Positions 46,814 to 57,742 of a stretch of DNA of 64,000 nt are shown here, piece by piece (position 1 is the first letter of the stretch; every line of letters starts with the position of its first letter). The DNA comes from JANMMJ01 sp964543235 (GTDB lineage Bacteria; Pseudomonadota; Alphaproteobacteria; Rhizobiales; Aestuariivirgaceae), in contig CAZIXE010000002.1 of assembly GCA_964543235.1 (NCBI GenBank), forward strand, positions 54,916 through 118,915, given 5' to 3'. Position numbers and translations under genes: made by a program. Under the pieces are notes generated by a model that was not told the DNA's origin, made no database searches, and was given only the letters and a program-made list of their open reading frames with translations.

Positions 46814-47152
46814 TCAATCGCCCTCACCCGGCTCCGGTGAAAAGTACTTTTCGAACTTGTCCTCGACGCCTTCGAATTCCTTGGCGTCCGCCGGCGGCTC
46901 CTTCTTGGTGGTGATGTTAGGCCACTTTGACGCATACTCGGTGTTGACGGCCAGCCACTTCTCCAGACCCTTCTCCGTGTCCGGCTTGATCGCGTCAACC
47001 GGGCATTCGGGCTCGCACACACCGCAGTCGATGCATTCGTCAGGATGGATCACCAGCATGTTCTCGCCCTCGTAGAAGCAATCCACCGGACACACTTCCA
47101 CGCAGTCCATGTATTTGCATTTTATGCATTTTTCGGTGACGATGTAGGTCAT
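46814..47152 (-). CDS. fdxA: Ferredoxin FdxA (7Fe type)
   Basis: 112 aa. Two cluster motifs: CIKCKYMDCVEVCPVDCF and CIDCGVCEPECPVDAI, spaced as in 3Fe-4S/4Fe-4S ferredoxins. The C-terminal extension of about 45 residues (WPNITTKKEPP) is typical of FdxA. Cytoplasmic electron carrier. Downstream of the S4-domain gene on the same strand, with 67 bp between. Confidence 0.96.
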   Translation of the reverse strand: MTYIVTEKCIKCKYMDCVEVCPVDCFYEGENMLVIHPDECIDCGVCEPECPVDAIKPDTEKGLEKWLAVNTEYASKWPNITTKKEPPADAKEFEGVEDKFEKYFSPEPGEGD

Positions 47153-47219
47153 GTTGGTTCTTGTGGCTTAACCTCGCCGCCATATAGCAAGGCTTCGCCT
47201 GCTGTGCAGCATTTTTCGT

Positions 47220-47501
47220 TCAGCTGCTCTCATCGGAAGTTTCTATCGGCTGATAGAGGAGCCGGGCCTCCTGCGCCGGACCCCGCCTTTTGCCGCAGCC
47301 CAGAACCCGCACCACCTGCACCCTGCCATGCGCCACAAGGGTCAGGATGTCGCCGGCCCCGACCTCCTGGCTGGGCTTGCTCACCTTCACCCGGTTGATC
47401 CGCACCTGGCCTGCCGCCACCAGTCCGGCGGCCAGGGTGCGGCTTTTCGTCATGCGGGCGAACCACAGCCATTTATCCACACGTTGCCGCGCCTCCGCCA
47501 T
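47220..47501 (-). CDS. S4-domain RNA-binding protein (HslR/Hsp15-like)
   Basis: 93 aa. An S4 domain (QRVDKWLWFARMTKSRTLAA, GQVRINRVKVSKPSQEVGAGD) followed by a basic tail. Resembles Hsp15/HslR, which binds 50S subunits carrying stalled nascent chains. It starts three bases after the stop of the SUV3-type helicase gene, so the two RNA-related genes form an operon. Confidence 0.9.
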   Translation of the reverse strand: MAEARQRVDKWLWFARMTKSRTLAAGLVAAGQVRINRVKVSKPSQEVGAGDILTLVAHGRVQVVRVLGCGKRRGPAQEARLLYQPIETSDESS

Positions 47502-47504
47502 GGC

Positions 47505-50465
<2,961 letters not shown>

Positions 50466-51148
50466 GTGGGGGATTTGTCTTGTGCGATCTGCCGTTCACT
50501 TGGCGCGTTGTGCCGCCGGGGTCAAGCTTGCTGTGCCAATCAAGAACAGGCCGTCAAGGTCCGGATTCAAATGTGAACAAAACCGGCCCGAATCGCTGAC
50601 TCACGTTCTTTCATGGTTTGTTCCAGCGGTTTCTTCATGGAATCCATTAACATAAGGTTAATGCAGCGTGCCAAAAAGTAGAATCAGCCGATTGAAAAGA
50701 CTCGTCTTGTTCTGCCGCTGTTAACGTGGCGATCATCGGGGAAGCGCAAAGGTTAACCAGGCGGCCCGTCTTCCGCGCGCAATTTTAACAAAGTGAACCG
50801 GAGCAGAAACAAATCGCGCCCGAATCGCTGTTCGGCCCTTTTTCGATCTTTGTTCCGGGTTGGACATACAACATCTTGCGCCCGTAGCTTCAGAAACGAC
50901 AAGAGGTCACGAACATTGCGCCCCGTGGCAATGGCGCCCGACGGTCGGGCCTTAACTTTCTGTCCCGCTTTGGGACCGTCGCATCCCGCGCCCCGTGCCC
51001 GTCATCGTATCGGTGACGATGCCGCGCCCACTGCCTCGCTTGACCTTCCCGGTCATTTCCGCCATAGGGACGCACTCACGGCTGGGCCCTTGGCCCGGGC
51101 CCACGGATCGTTGGGCGAACCGCCATCGAATTCATTGGAGTGATCATC
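50466..51148. other. Long intergenic region between the helicase and rpmB
   Basis: About 680 bp with divergent genes on both sides. It contains a perfect CtrA-type box (separate entry) and further TTAAC half-sites near 50721, 50753 and 50784, one inside the palindrome GGTTAACC (50751-50758). Short open frames here lack family-like sequence. A small RNA or long 5' leader of rpmB cannot be excluded. Confidence 0.55.
50645..50663 (+). promoter_or_regulatory. CtrA-type box TTAA-N7-TTAA in an inverted repeat
   Basis: CATTAAC-ATAAG-GTTAATG contains TTAA (50647-50650), seven bases, TTAA (50658-50661). This matches the alphaproteobacterial CtrA consensus exactly. It lies 180 bp before the helicase start and 486 bp before rpmB. 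Confidence 0.55.
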
Positions 51149-51445
51149 ATGTCTCGCCGTTGCGAGTTGACGGGAAAGGGCGCCCTGGTAGGCAACAATG
51201 TCAGCCACGCCAACAACAAGACCAAGACCCGGTTCATGCCGAACCTGTGCAACGTGCACCTGATCAGCGATGCCATGAACCAGCGTTACAGCTTCCGTGT
51301 CAGCGCCATCGCCCTGAAATCGGTCGAGCATGCCGGCGGTCTCGATACTTACCTGCTCAAGGCGCCCGACGCCGAGCTCTCGCTGAAGGCCCGCCGCCTG
51401 AAGAAGCAGATCGAGAAGCGGCTTGAGGGCTCCCGGGCCGCCTGA
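51149..51445 (+). CDS. rpmB: 50S ribosomal protein L28
   Basis: 98 aa from the ATG at 51149 (MSRRCELTGKGALVGNNVSHANNKTKTRF is the alphaproteobacterial L28 N-terminus, cited by its first part SRRCELTGKG). GGAG lies about eight bases upstream. Ends LKKQIEKRLEG. The last 23 bases overlap the TTG start of the acetyltransferase gene. Confidence 0.97.
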   Translation: MSRRCELTGKGALVGNNVSHANNKTKTRFMPNLCNVHLISDAMNQRYSFRVSAIALKSVEHAGGLDTYLLKAPDAELSLKARRLKKQIEKRLEGSRAA

Positions 51446-52079
51446 CGAACCGCGGCGCTATTCGCCACGGGCCAGCCGCGACGGCAAACCGCGCATCCAT
51501 CCATCGGCATCGCTTCGCGACGCAACGCTCGGCCGCTTCACCGCAATCGGCGAGCGCGTCTCCTTCAGGGACTCGGTGCTCGGCGACTACTCCTATGTCG
51601 AGCGTCACAGCGAGGTGATCTATGCGCAGATCGGCAAGTTCTGCGCGCTGGCTTCCGATGTCTCGGTCAATGCGCTGGCTCATCCCATCGAGCGCATCAG
51701 CCAGCACAAGTTCACCTACCGGCCCAACGAGTATTTTCTGGGCGCCAGGCTCGACGCCGGCTTTCGCGAGCAGCGCCGTGCCGCCGCGGTCAGGCTCGGC
51801 AACGACGTCTGGGTCGGCCATGGCGCCACGGTCCTGCCCGGTATCACCATCGGCGATGGCGCCGTGATCGCCGCAGGCGCAGTGGTGACGAAGGACGTTG
51901 CGCCCTATGCGATTGTCGCCGGCGTCCCGGCGCGCTTCCTGCGCTGGCGCTTTCCGCCGGACCTGGCCCGGCGCATCATGGCGCTCGCCTGGTGGGACTG
52001 GGAGCACGACCGGCTCGCCGACGCGGTCGCCGACATGCAGGCGCTGGCACCGGCCGAGTTCCTCGCCAGGTACGAATGA
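51423..52079 (+). CDS. Hexapeptide-repeat acetyltransferase (phosphonate-associated family)
   Basis: 218 aa. Left-handed beta-helix transferase: hexapeptide repeats, then IGKFCALASDVSVNALAHPI, QHKFTYRPNEYF, NDVWVGHGATVLPGITIGDG and VVTKDVAPYAIVAGVPARF. This combination is that of the family seen in phosphonate operons, next to CatB-type acetyltransferases. No phn genes are nearby, so the acceptor is unknown. TTG at 51423 is the only workable in-frame start and overlaps rpmB by 23 bases. Confidence 0.85.
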   Translation: MRAPGPPDEPRRYSPRASRDGKPRIHPSASLRDATLGRFTAIGERVSFRDSVLGDYSYVERHSEVIYAQIGKFCALASDVSVNALAHPIERISQHKFTYRPNEYFLGARLDAGFREQRRAAAVRLGNDVWVGHGATVLPGITIGDGAVIAAGAVVTKDVAPYAIVAGVPARFLRWRFPPDLARRIMALAWWDWEHDRLADAVADMQALAPAEFLARYE

Positions 52080-52085
52080 CCGGGT

Positions 52086-52442
52086 TCACATCCCGGCGAT
52101 CTGCTTCCTCACCTTGTCGGCAAATCCCACTGTCACCGAGCCATCGGTATATTCGATCAGCGGCCGGCGGATCAGCGACGGGTACTTGAGCGCCAGCGCG
52201 ATGGCGGCCGCCTCGGTGAGGTTGGCGGTCTGCGTCTTCGGCAGGCCCCGCCAGGTGTAGCCGGCACGGTTGATCATCTTCTCCCAGCCGCCCAGCGCCT
52301 TCGACCAGCCCGCCACCTGTGCCTTGTCGAGGGGCTGCTGGCTGTAGTCGGTGAAACTGTAACTGATCCTTTCGCCGTCGAGCCAGGCCATGGCCTTCTG
52401 GCACGTCGAGCACTTGCGCAGTCCGTAGAGTTTCAGATTCAT
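52086..52442 (-). CDS. ArsC/Spx-family (YffB-like) protein
   Basis: 118 aa thioredoxin-fold protein. The N-terminal KLYGLRKCSTCQKAMAWLD has a CSTC motif, and the LIRRPLIEY segment supplies the conserved Arg and Pro. Closer to YffB/Spx-like proteins than to dedicated arsenate reductases; glutathione-dependent reductase activity is plausible. It starts seven bases after the CobW gene and ends the dac-EamA-CobW operon. Confidence 0.88.
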   Translation of the reverse strand: MNLKLYGLRKCSTCQKAMAWLDGERISYSFTDYSQQPLDKAQVAGWSKALGGWEKMINRAGYTWRGLPKTQTANLTEAAAIALALKYPSLIRRPLIEYTDGSVTVGFADKVRKQIAGM

Positions 52443-52449
52443 GATCTCC

Positions 52450-53535
52450 TCAGCGGTTCAGGGAAAGCGTCGTGTCGGTGCGCGCCGCGCCGCCGCCCGA
52501 CAGCTGGTCTGTGAAGGCCCGGAACAGCTCTTCGATCAGGTGCCGCTCGATATCCTTGACGATGAACACGAGCCTGGTCCGCTCGTCGCTGTCCGGCCAC
52601 CGCGCCAGCCGGACCGGCGGATGGAAGACATGCTGCACCCCATGCAGGACCACCGGCCGGGAAGGATCGTCGGCGACCTTCACGATCCCCTTCATGCGCA
52701 GGAGGTTGGCGCCGTGAAACGACCGCAGGAGATCGAGAAACATCTCGAGTCCCCGCGCCGTGACGGGGTTGGTCTCGGTGAAGCTGAACGACCTGATGTG
52801 ATCGTCATGCCGCGACACGTCATGATGGTGGTGGTTCTGGCGCTTGCCATAGGCTTCCGCCTGGAGCCAGGCCGCAACATCGGGCGCCTTCTTCGCCGGA
52901 TCATAGAGGCCCGCATTGAACAGCCGGGCGGCCGTTGCCTCGTTGCGGTGCGTCGTGAGAAGCCGCGCCGCCGGGTTCAGCCTTCGCATCCGCCCGATGA
53001 TCGCGAACAGCATGTCCTCGCCTTCGCGGCCTTCCAGCAGGTCGACCTTGGTAAGCACGATACGGTCGGCGACTGCAACCTGCTTCACCGCTTCGGCATG
53101 GGCATCGAGCGTGGCCCAGCCGTTGCAGGCGTCAACCACTGTGATGACGCTGTCGAGGCGGCAGCGGGCGAGAAGCATGGGCTCGCTCATCAGCGTATGC
53201 AGGATCGGCGCGGGATCGGCGAGACCCGTAGTTTCGATGACGATGCGGTCGAAGGCTTTCAGCGTGCCGGCGTCCCGCCGTGCCAGCAGGTCATGCATCG
53301 TGTCGATGAGGTCGCCGCGTATGGTGCAGCACAGGCACCCGGACGCCATCTCCACCACACCCTCTTCGGCCCTTTCGACCAGCAGATGGTCGATGCCGAC
53401 TTCCCCGAACTCGTTGATGATGACCGCGGCATCGGCGAGGAACGGGTCCTTGAGCAGGAAATTGAGCAGCGTCGTCTTGCCCGCGCCGAGAAAGCCGGTG
53501 ATGACGCTAACAGGAATGATCGCAGCTTCGCTCAT
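52450..53535 (-). CDS. CobW/COG0523-family GTPase metallochaperone
   Basis: 361 aa from the ATG at 53535, overlapping the EamA stop (ATGA). G3E GTPase: Walker A GFLGAGKTTLL, the metal-binding GCLCCTIRGDL (CxCC), ETTGLADPAPI and LTKVDL. A His-rich insert (NHHHHDVSRHDDH) lies between the GTPase and C-terminal domains and fits a zinc or cobalt chaperone role. Metal identity is not shown by context; no Zur site was recognised. Confidence 0.92.
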   Translation of the reverse strand: MSEAAIIPVSVITGFLGAGKTTLLNFLLKDPFLADAAVIINEFGEVGIDHLLVERAEEGVVEMASGCLCCTIRGDLIDTMHDLLARRDAGTLKAFDRIVIETTGLADPAPILHTLMSEPMLLARCRLDSVITVVDACNGWATLDAHAEAVKQVAVADRIVLTKVDLLEGREGEDMLFAIIGRMRRLNPAARLLTTHRNEATAARLFNAGLYDPAKKAPDVAAWLQAEAYGKRQNHHHHDVSRHDDHIRSFSFTETNPVTARGLEMFLDLLRSFHGANLLRMKGIVKVADDPSRPVVLHGVQHVFHPPVRLARWPDSDERTRLVFIVKDIERHLIEELFRAFTDQLSGGGAARTDTTLSLNR

Positions 53536-54437
53536 GCCACGGCCATCCTGCGGCTGCGCAAGTCGAGCAGGCTCGCCATGGCAAGCGCCGTCAGCACCAT
53601 GCCGCCGCCGAGATACTGCGGCAGTGTCAGCCGCTCGCCGAGCAGTGCTGCCGCAACGCCGGCCGTGACCATGGGTTCGATATTGTAGAAGGGCGCCACC
53701 GTCGGGGCCGGCGCGAGGCGAAGCGAGGTCATGTGCACAGAATAGGCAAAGACGTAGACGACGCCAACGCCCAGCAGGAAGGCATAGCCGGGGGGCGCGA
53801 CACCGGCACCGGTGAACATCTTCATCGTGCCACCATTCATCCACACCGCGACCGCGAGCGTCACGGGGAGGATGGCGAGATGGACCAGGCTGCCGAACAC
53901 CACCGGTGTCGCATGGCGCGACATGCGCCGGCCGGAATAGAATTGTACCACGCAGGAGAGCGATGCCACGGCTGCCAGCGCGATGCCGCGCGGGTCGAGC
54001 CCCCGGAAGTCGGCGCCCATGGCAATGCCGAGCCCGGCGAAGGCGAAGAGCGCAATGGCAACCTGCCGCCAGCCGGGCCGCTGCCCTTCCACGATTGGCG
54101 CCACCAGCAGGATGATCACCGGGAAGGTGAAGAAGATGATCACCGCCAGCCCCACCGGAATGAACTGGCCGGCCGCCAGGTAGCAGATCGAAATGGCGGC
54201 GGTGGCCGCTGCCTGAGCCGCAAACGGCGGCAGCGCGGCGCGGCTGATGACCAGCCGCTCGTTCCTCAGCACGGCGAAGATCGACAGCAGCATGGCAATG
54301 ATCGCGGTGCGGACGAAGGTCGTTTCGTAAGCGGGAATGCCGTTCTCGAAGGCCGCGCGCGAGAAGTTGGGAATGAGTCCGTAAAGGGCCGCCGCCGTCA
54401 GCGCGCAGGCAATCCCGGCTCCCGCCCTTTCGATCAC
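53532..54437 (-). CDS. EamA/DMT-superfamily transporter
   Basis: 301 aa from the GTG at 54437, overlapping the carboxypeptidase stop (GTGA). Ten hydrophobic segments in two EamA repeats (ALYGLIPNFSRAAFE at the start; YSVHMTSLRLAPAPTVAPFYN in the second repeat). Probably an exporter of metabolites or amino acids; the substrate cannot be read from sequence. Confidence 0.9.
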   Translation of the reverse strand: MIERAGAGIACALTAAALYGLIPNFSRAAFENGIPAYETTFVRTAIIAMLLSIFAVLRNERLVISRAALPPFAAQAAATAAISICYLAAGQFIPVGLAVIIFFTFPVIILLVAPIVEGQRPGWRQVAIALFAFAGLGIAMGADFRGLDPRGIALAAVASLSCVVQFYSGRRMSRHATPVVFGSLVHLAILPVTLAVAVWMNGGTMKMFTGAGVAPPGYAFLLGVGVVYVFAYSVHMTSLRLAPAPTVAPFYNIEPMVTAGVAAALLGERLTLPQYLGGGMVLTALAMASLLDLRSRRMAVA

Positions 54438-55699
54438 GTGGACGACTTCCGTTTCCGTTTCTTCCGGGTTTTCTTCTTGGCAGGGGCCGGGGCATCGCCC
54501 TTTGCCGTTTGCGGCGGCTTGTCGGCAATGAGCGCCCCGACCATGGCGAAGCTCTGCGGACTCATGACATCGCAATAGATCCTGTCCTGCATGAACAGGT
54601 CGCAAACCCTGCGGCTCGAGCCCTCCTCCATGTCCCACACCATGGCGGCATAGCCATACTGGCCGGGAAGCCGCACGATGCCGCCGCTGCCGCCCTCGAA
54701 CCAGTCGCGCGCCCCGAGCAGCCGGCCGCGCAGCGCCATGTCGGCAAGCTGTGCCGTTTCATAGCGGCCGAGTGTGATGCCCCAGCCGCCGAGATCGCTG
54801 CCGCGCGCGAAACTCACCGCGTTCTTGCCCTTGCACACGGTATCCGTCATGTCCGCCGGCACCAGCGTGCCGAGCCGCGCATTGGCGATGGCCGCAACCG
54901 GCGTTGGCTGTCCTCCGCCCTGCCGCTTGAACGAGGACTCGAGCAGCAGCTGTGCGAGATCGGCCCGCCGCTGCGGGCTGTTCACGCCGAGCACGATGGC
55001 CACCAGCCGCCGTCCGTTCTCGCTGGCCGAGGCGACGAGGTTGAAGCCGGAATTGCACACGAAGCCGGTTTTCATGCCGTCCGCCGTCTTCATCTGGCGG
55101 AGCAGGCTGTTGCGGTTGAGCAGCTTGCGCTGGCCGATGGCCATATGCGGCTGCTCGAAATAGCGTTGATATTCGGGAAACTCCTTGATGATGGCTGTCA
55201 CCAGCAACGCGAGATCGCGCGCCGTTACCACCTGCCGCGCGTCGAACAGGCCGTTCGGATTGGCAAAATGGCTGGCCGTCATGCCAAGCCGTCGTGCCGC
55301 CTCGTTCATCGCGTGAACGAATTTCGGAAGTGACTCGCCTGCCGCCTCGGCCAGTGCCACCGCCATGTCATTGGCCGAATAGACGAGCAGCGCCTGCAGC
55401 GCGAGATCGACGGTGACCGTCTTGCCTGCCGGCGTCCCGAGCTTGCTCGGCGCCTGCTTGGCCGCCACCTCCGAAACCGGGATGCGCTGGTCGAGCTTCA
55501 GTTCGCCGCTCCGCAGCTTCTGGAACACCAGATAGGCCGTCATCAGCTTGGTCAGCGAGGCGGGATACCAGGGTTCGCCGGCACGCTCCTGCGAGATCAC
55601 CTCGCCGCTCGCCGGATCGAAGACCAGTGAAGGCCCTGCCTGGGCAGCAGGTGCAAAGGCGATCAGCGCCAGACACAGCGCAAGCCAACGTGCCGTCAA
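54434..55699 (-). CDS. Serine D-Ala-D-Ala carboxypeptidase (DacD/PBP5-like)
   Basis: 421 aa from a TTG at 55699, preceded by AGAGGA; this is the only start that gives a proper signal peptide (1-21, ending AAQA). Peptidase S11 motifs: SLTK (Ser48, Lys51), SANDMAVAL and KTGFVCNSGF. It trims the terminal D-Ala of peptidoglycan pentapeptides in the periplasm. A C-terminal region of about 130 residues and a Lys/Arg-rich tail replace the usual PBP5 C-terminal domain and amphipathic anchor. First gene of a four-gene operon. Confidence 0.92.
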   Translation of the reverse strand: MTARWLALCLALIAFAPAAQAGPSLVFDPASGEVISQERAGEPWYPASLTKLMTAYLVFQKLRSGELKLDQRIPVSEVAAKQAPSKLGTPAGKTVTVDLALQALLVYSANDMAVALAEAAGESLPKFVHAMNEAARRLGMTASHFANPNGLFDARQVVTARDLALLVTAIIKEFPEYQRYFEQPHMAIGQRKLLNRNSLLRQMKTADGMKTGFVCNSGFNLVASASENGRRLVAIVLGVNSPQRRADLAQLLLESSFKRQGGGQPTPVAAIANARLGTLVPADMTDTVCKGKNAVSFARGSDLGGWGITLGRYETAQLADMALRGRLLGARDWFEGGSGGIVRLPGQYGYAAMVWDMEEGSSRRVCDLFMQDRIYCDVMSPQSFAMVGALIADKPPQTAKGDAPAPAKKKTRKKRKRKSST

Positions 55700-55855
55700 G
55701 ATTCCGTCCTCTAGCCTGCCGCCCTCGCCCAGACCCCCCGATAACCGAATCGCGGGTCCGAGATCAACCCCAAGCCACACGCGACAGTCGGAGCGCTGCC
55801 GTTGCGTCCTGAGGCGTTCCCGCTTGCAGGCACATCTTGCATGATGTGATGATGC

Positions 55856-55941
55856 TGGTGCCCCTGGAGGGACTCGAACCCCCACGCCCTTGCGAGCAAC
55901 AGATTTTGAGTCTGCCGCGTCTACCATTCCGCCACAGGGGC
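55856..55941 (-). tRNA. tRNA-Leu (CAA)
   Basis: 86 nt including encoded CCA. Acceptor GCCCCTG with CAGGGGC, anticodon loop CTCAAAA (anticodon CAA), a long variable arm (TGCTCGCAAGGGCG) and GGTTCGAGTCC in the T-arm, all typical of a class II leucine tRNA. Confidence 0.97.
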
Positions 55942-55981
55942 CAAGCCGGTGAAAGCTCTTATGGCCCCGGGGCCCGCTCCG

Positions 55982-56767
55982 TCAATCGCAAAGGCGGCGG
56001 AGCAGCTCGCCGGACCGGTCATCGGCCGGAAGGAAGGTTTCGAGGGCAAGCTCCGCAAGTGTGACGTCGAGCGGTGTGCCGAAAACCGTTGTCATGGAAT
56101 AGAGCTGCAACGTGCCCTCGGCGGTTCTGAGCCGGAGCGGCACCGCCACGCCGCCGAAATCGCGCGGCGGCATCCTGCCCGTCGCAAACGGCAGTGACTT
56201 CAACTCCTGCAGCAGCGCGATGAGCGCCTGGTCACCGCTGCTGTTGATCTGTCGCGCCAGCCGCTCGAGGAGATGACCGCGCCACTCGGCAAGGTTTTCG
56301 ATGCGTGGCGCCAGCCCTTCCGGATGCAGCGACAGCCTCAGCACATTGACGGGCGGCGTGAGAAGATGCGGGGCCGCACCCGCAACCAGCATCATGACCT
56401 GGCGATTAGCCGATACAAGCTGCCAGTGCCGGTCGATGGCCAGCGCCGGAAACGGCTCATGGCTCTTCAGGATCAGTTCGATCGCCTGGCGCACTGCGGC
56501 GAGCGAAGGATCATCGAGTGCGCGCTCGTGATGAGCCGGTGCGAATCCTGCCACCAGCAGCAGGCGATTGCGCTCGCGCAGCGGGAGATCGAGATGATTG
56601 GCGAGGCGCATCACCATATCGCGCGAGGGTGTTGCGCGCCCAGTCTCGAGAAAGCTGAGATGGCGGGCGGAGATCTCTGCCTCCGTGGCCAGGTCGAGTT
56701 GGCTCATGCGGCGGCGGCGGCGCCAGTCGCGCAACAACTCGCCAATCGATGCCGTTGCTCCGGACAT
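55982..56767 (-). CDS. XRE-family regulator with MmyB-like ligand domain
   Basis: 261 aa. N-terminal Cro/C1 helix-turn-helix (RRRRMSQLDLATEAEISARH, FLETGRATPSRDMVMRLA), followed by the MmyB-like C-terminal domain (PALAIDRHWQLVSANRQVM). This domain has a PAS-like fold thought to bind fatty acids. Divergent from a small membrane-protein gene, with a palindrome between them. Confidence 0.92.
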   Translation of the reverse strand: MSGATASIGELLRDWRRRRRMSQLDLATEAEISARHLSFLETGRATPSRDMVMRLANHLDLPLRERNRLLLVAGFAPAHHERALDDPSLAAVRQAIELILKSHEPFPALAIDRHWQLVSANRQVMMLVAGAAPHLLTPPVNVLRLSLHPEGLAPRIENLAEWRGHLLERLARQINSSGDQALIALLQELKSLPFATGRMPPRDFGGVAVPLRLRTAEGTLQLYSMTTVFGTPLDVTLAELALETFLPADDRSGELLRRLCD

Positions 56768-56801
56768 GGCGCAACCCTACCGGCTTCTGCACCGCGGCGC
56801 C

Positions 56802-56818
56802 ATTACCTGCGAGGTAAT
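56802..56818 (+). promoter_or_regulatory. 17-bp inverted repeat between the XRE gene and the membrane protein gene
   Basis: ATTACCT-GCG-AGGTAAT has perfect seven-base arms. It sits 35 bp before the XRE start and 58 bp before the plus-strand gene, a natural operator for the XRE regulator on both genes. Confidence 0.7.
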
Positions 56819-56875
56819 CGACCGCCGCCCGGCATTCTGCCAGCTTCCGGGTATTGACAACCAGGGAACACCACC

Positions 56876-57268
56876 ATGCTGAATTCACCCTTCTTTCTTA
56901 GGCGCATGCTGATGGCCGATGCAGCAATCAGCGGGCTCACCGCCGCACTGATGATTCTTGCTGCTGCACCACTGGCGGCACTGCTGGCTCTGCCGCAAGC
57001 GCTTCTCCACTGGGCCGGCCTCGTCCTCATCCCCTATGTGGCTCTTGTGACCTGGGTCGCAAGCCGGGCCGAGGGCAACGCAACTGTCGTGAGGTTCGTT
57101 GTCATCTGCAATTTCGCATGGGCGCATGCCTCAATTGCTGTGCTCATGACCGGCTGGATCAGCCCCAATGTCTTTGGCTACGGCTATGTTATCGTCCAGG
57201 CGGTAGCCGTAGCGGCGCTGGGCGAACTGCAATGGCTGGCGCTGCGCCGCCAGGCGAAGCTCGCGTGA
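56876..57268 (+). CDS. Small four-helix membrane protein, putative XRE target
   Basis: 130 aa with four predicted transmembrane helices (about 13-35, 43-62, 70-90, 100-120) and little else. The family is not recognised beyond similarity to small integral membrane proteins next to MmyB-type regulators. Its position across the shared palindrome suggests control by the XRE protein. Confidence 0.8.
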   Translation: MLNSPFFLRRMLMADAAISGLTAALMILAAAPLAALLALPQALLHWAGLVLIPYVALVTWVASRAEGNATVVRFVVICNFAWAHASIAVLMTGWISPNVFGYGYVIVQAVAVAALGELQWLALRRQAKLA

Positions 57269-57323
57269 AATCCGCGATGGGCGAGGCATGGCATTGGCCC
57301 ATGCCTTGCTCTACAAGGCCGCG

Positions 57324-57737
57324 ATGATCCGCATCACCCCTGGGCTCGCCATCGACGAGCGGGCCATCACCGAAACCTTCGTCCGCGCCTCCGGCCCCGG
57401 CGGCCAGAATGTCAACAAGGTGGCAACCGCCGTCGAACTGCGTTTTGACACGGCCGCCCTGCCCCGGGATGTGCGGGCCCGCCTCAAGGCGATTGCCGGC
57501 CGCCAGGTGACCGGTGACGGCATTCTGGTCATCGAGGCCCAGGAATTCCGCAGCCAGGATCGCAACCGCACCGCTGCTCGCCAGCGGCTCATGGCCCTCT
57601 TGCACAAGGCCGCGATCAGGCCCAGGAAGCGCGTTCCCACCCGGCCGACCCGGGCCTCGAAGCTGAAGCGCCTGGAAACCAAGGCTAAACACTCTTCCCT
57701 TAAGGCTCTGCGCCGTTCCAAACCGTCGACCGACTGA
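57324..57737 (+). CDS. arfB: Alternative ribosome-rescue factor ArfB (peptidyl-tRNA hydrolase)
   Basis: 137 aa from the ATG at 57324 (MIRITPGLAIDERAI). The GGQ domain reads VRASGPGGQNVNKV; the C-terminal tail is basic (RPRKRVPTRPTR, KLKRLETK), as needed to enter the empty mRNA channel of stalled ribosomes. It hydrolyses peptidyl-tRNA on non-stop complexes. The next gene starts after six bases. Confidence 0.95.
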   Translation: MIRITPGLAIDERAITETFVRASGPGGQNVNKVATAVELRFDTAALPRDVRARLKAIAGRQVTGDGILVIEAQEFRSQDRNRTAARQRLMALLHKAAIRPRKRVPTRPTRASKLKRLETKAKHSSLKALRRSKPSTD

Positions 57738-57742
57738 GCCTG

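Noticed and set aside
50793..51143. Small open frame before rpmB
   Set aside because: No ribosome-binding site and no family-like sequence; treated as leader or intergenic DNA.
57288..57323. Longer N-terminus for ArfB
   Set aside because: The family starts at MIRITPG; the 12 extra residues have no ribosome-binding support.
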